DNA of 64,000 nucleotides from Aplectana chamaeleonis (lineage: Eukaryota > Nematoda > Chromadorea > Rhabditida > Cosmocercidae), in NCBI GenBank assembly GCA_029168955.1, contig JAPDOI010000978.1, forward strand, positions 178,479 through 242,478, given 5' to 3'. The notes beneath the pieces are model-generated. The model had not been told where the DNA came from, searched no databases, and was given only the letters and a program-made list of their open reading frames with translations. Position 1 is the stretch's first letter, and every line of letters starts with the position of its first letter. A program made the position numbers and the translations under genes. Below are positions 62,301 to 64,000 of the stretch, piece after piece.

Positions 62301-64000
62301 AACGATGGGCCGGCTTCGCCGACCCACCTCCATTCACCACGCTTAGTATTCGTTCGGCGCCGCCGAACAATGGGCCGGCCTCCATTCACCACTCGTAGTA
62401 TTCATTTGGCTTCGCCGAACGATAGGCCGGCTCCGCCAACCCCCTCCATTCACCACGCGTAGTATTTATTCGGCTCCGCCGAACGATGGGCCGGCTTTGC
62501 CGACCCACCTCCAATCACCACGCGTAGTATTCATTCGGCGCCGCCGAACGATGGGCCGGCTTCGCCGACCCACCTCCAATCACCACGCGTAGTATTCGTT
62601 CGGCTTCTCCGAACGACGGGCCGGCTTTGCCGACCCACCTCCATTCACCACGCGTAGTACTTGTTCGGCTCCGCCGAACGAAGGGCCGGCTTCGCCGACC
62701 CACCTCCATTCACCACGCTTAGTATTAATTCGGCTCCGCCGAACGATGGACCGGCTTCGTCGACCCGCCTCCATTCAACACACGTAGTATTCATTCGGCT
62801 CCGCCAAACGATGGGCCGGCCTCGCCGACCCGCCTTCATTCAACACACGTAGTATTCGTTCGGCTTCGCCGAACGGTGGGCCGGCTTCGCCGACCCACCT
62901 CCAATCACCACGCGTAGTATTCGTTCGGCTCCGCCGAACGATGGGCCGGCTTGGCCGGCCACCTTCACACAGGTAGTATTCGTTCGGCATCGCCGAACGA
63001 TGGGCCGGCTTCGCCGACCCACCTCCATTCACCACGCGTAGTATTCGTTCGGCTTCGCCAAAGGATGGGCCGACTTCGCCGACCCACCTCCATTCACCAC
63101 GCGTAGTACTCATTCGGCTCCGCCGAACGATGGGCCGGCTTTGCCGACCACCTCCATTCGCCACGCGTAGTATTCATTCGGCTCCGCCGAACGATGGGCC
63201 GGCTTCGCCGACCCACCTCCATTCACCACGCGTAGTATTCATTCGGCTCCGCCAAACCATGGGCCGGCCTCGCCAACCCGCCTTCATTCAACACACGTAG
63301 TATTCGTTTGGCATCGCCGAACGATGGGCCGGCTTCGCCGACCCACCTCCATTCACCACGCGTAGTATTCGTTCGGCTCCGCCGAACGATGGGCTGGCTT
63401 GGCCGGCCACCCTCCGTGTAGTATTCGCTCGGCATCGCCGAACGATGGGCCGGCTTCGCCGACCCACCTCCATTCACCACACGTGGCATTCATTCGGCTT
63501 CGCCGAACGATGGGCCGGCTTCGCCGACCCACCTCCATTCACCACGCGTAGTATTCATTCGGCTCCGCCAAACGATGGGCCGGCCTCGCCGACCCGCCTT
63601 CATTCAACACACGTAGTATTCGTTCGGCTTCGCCGAACGAAGGGCCGGCTTCGCCGACCCACCTCCATTCACCACGCTTAGTATTCATTCGGCTCCGCCG
63701 AACGATGGACCGGCTTCGCCGACCCGCCTCCATTCAACACACGTAGTATTCGTTCGGCTTCGCCGAACGATGAGCCGGCTTGGCCGGCCACCTTCCGTGT
63801 AATATTCGTTCGGCATCGCCGAACGATGGACTGGCTTCGCCGACCCACCTCCAATCACCACGCGTAGTATTCGTTCGGCTTCGCCGAACGATGAGCCGGC
63901 TTCGCCGGCCTTCCTCCGTGTAGTATTCGTTCGGCTTCGCCGAACGATGGACTGGCTTCGCCGACCCACCTCCATTCACCACGCGTAGGATTCGTTCGGC

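Larger units (their letters stand above)
30816..64000. repeat. Satellite array, 65-bp unit with two hairpins, >33 kb
   Basis: Roughly 500 tandem units run to the window end. The unit is 65 bp and contains, in order, a linker with CCCACCTCCATTCACCACG and CGTAGTATTC, hairpin 1 (CGTTCGGC, loop TCC or TTC, GCCGAACG), GAT, and hairpin 2 (GGGCCGGC, loop TTC, GCCGACCC, one mismatch). Variants are a 56-bp unit with a shorter linker (ACCCTCCGTGTAGTATTC) and a 21-bp sub-unit near the left edge. Since 65 is 2 mod 3, one reading frame cycles every 195 bp, giving many 64-codon minus-strand frames; these are artefacts. Function unknown; candidates are pericentromeric or heterochromatic satellite. Confidence 0.97.

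Noticed and set aside
30816..64000. Hundreds of 61-64-codon minus-strand frames and longer plus-strand frames
   Set aside because: They follow from a 65-bp period read in three phases (195 bp per cycle) with the same start and stop each time; 56-bp units shorten them by three codons. No independent gene evidence.
30816..64000. CRISPR-like array
   Set aside because: Units are contiguous with no unique spacers, and the context is eukaryotic transposons.

Overview
The window looks like a repeat-dominated stretch of a nematode-type animal genome. The basis is indirect: a BEL/Pao retroelement, a Ty3/Gypsy-type gag, a PHD-finger LINE, and short introns with long T runs ending in TTTTTTCAG. No conserved host gene fixes the species, so 'nematode' is an inference. 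There are no bacterial operons, rRNA or CRISPR, and no tRNA gene was recognised.

Layout. 1-2.75 kb is a mosaic of transposon pieces: a 1.3 kb element with 73-bp terminal inverted repeats, a 19-bp perfect hairpin and a lone 342-bp LTR. 2.77-6.21 kb is an apparently complete but frameshifted LINE (PHD finger, AP-endonuclease, reverse transcriptase, zinc finger, GAA tail) between 13-bp target duplications. 6.85-11.6 kb, on the minus strand, holds two joined BEL/Pao fragments: a frameshifted gag-protease-RT piece followed by a second gag. 21.6-22.4 kb is a foldback of about 820 bp. 23.97-25.78 kb is a Gypsy-type LTR fused to a broken gag. 26.1-26.4 kb is a TG microsatellite. 29.85-30.5 kb is another foldback.

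The most notable locus is 12.46-21.48 kb. Two 613-bp LTRs, almost identical, flank 7.6 kb. The minus orientation gives a TGG-start primer-binding site next to one LTR, a purine tract next to the other, and a 4-bp target duplication. Removing the unit rejoins a 184-bp inverted-repeat MITE that has its own 9-bp target duplication, so the whole 8.8 kb arrived as one insertion. The interior shows no recognisable gag or pol. On the opposite strand it carries an intron-containing gene for a small membrane protein (signal peptide, one EGF-like module, one transmembrane helix, Cys-rich tail) and further candidate exons. The interior is strongly G+T-rich on the plus strand throughout. This is best read as a non-autonomous, LARD-like LTR element with antisense spliced cargo.

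From about 30.8 kb to the window end lies a satellite array of more than 33 kb. Its unit is 65 bp, with 56-bp and 21-bp variants, and each full unit encodes two hairpins with 3-nt loops. The array starts directly at a fragment of the same kind of LINE 3' end. The long open frames in the array follow from the period (65 is not a multiple of 3) and are not genes.
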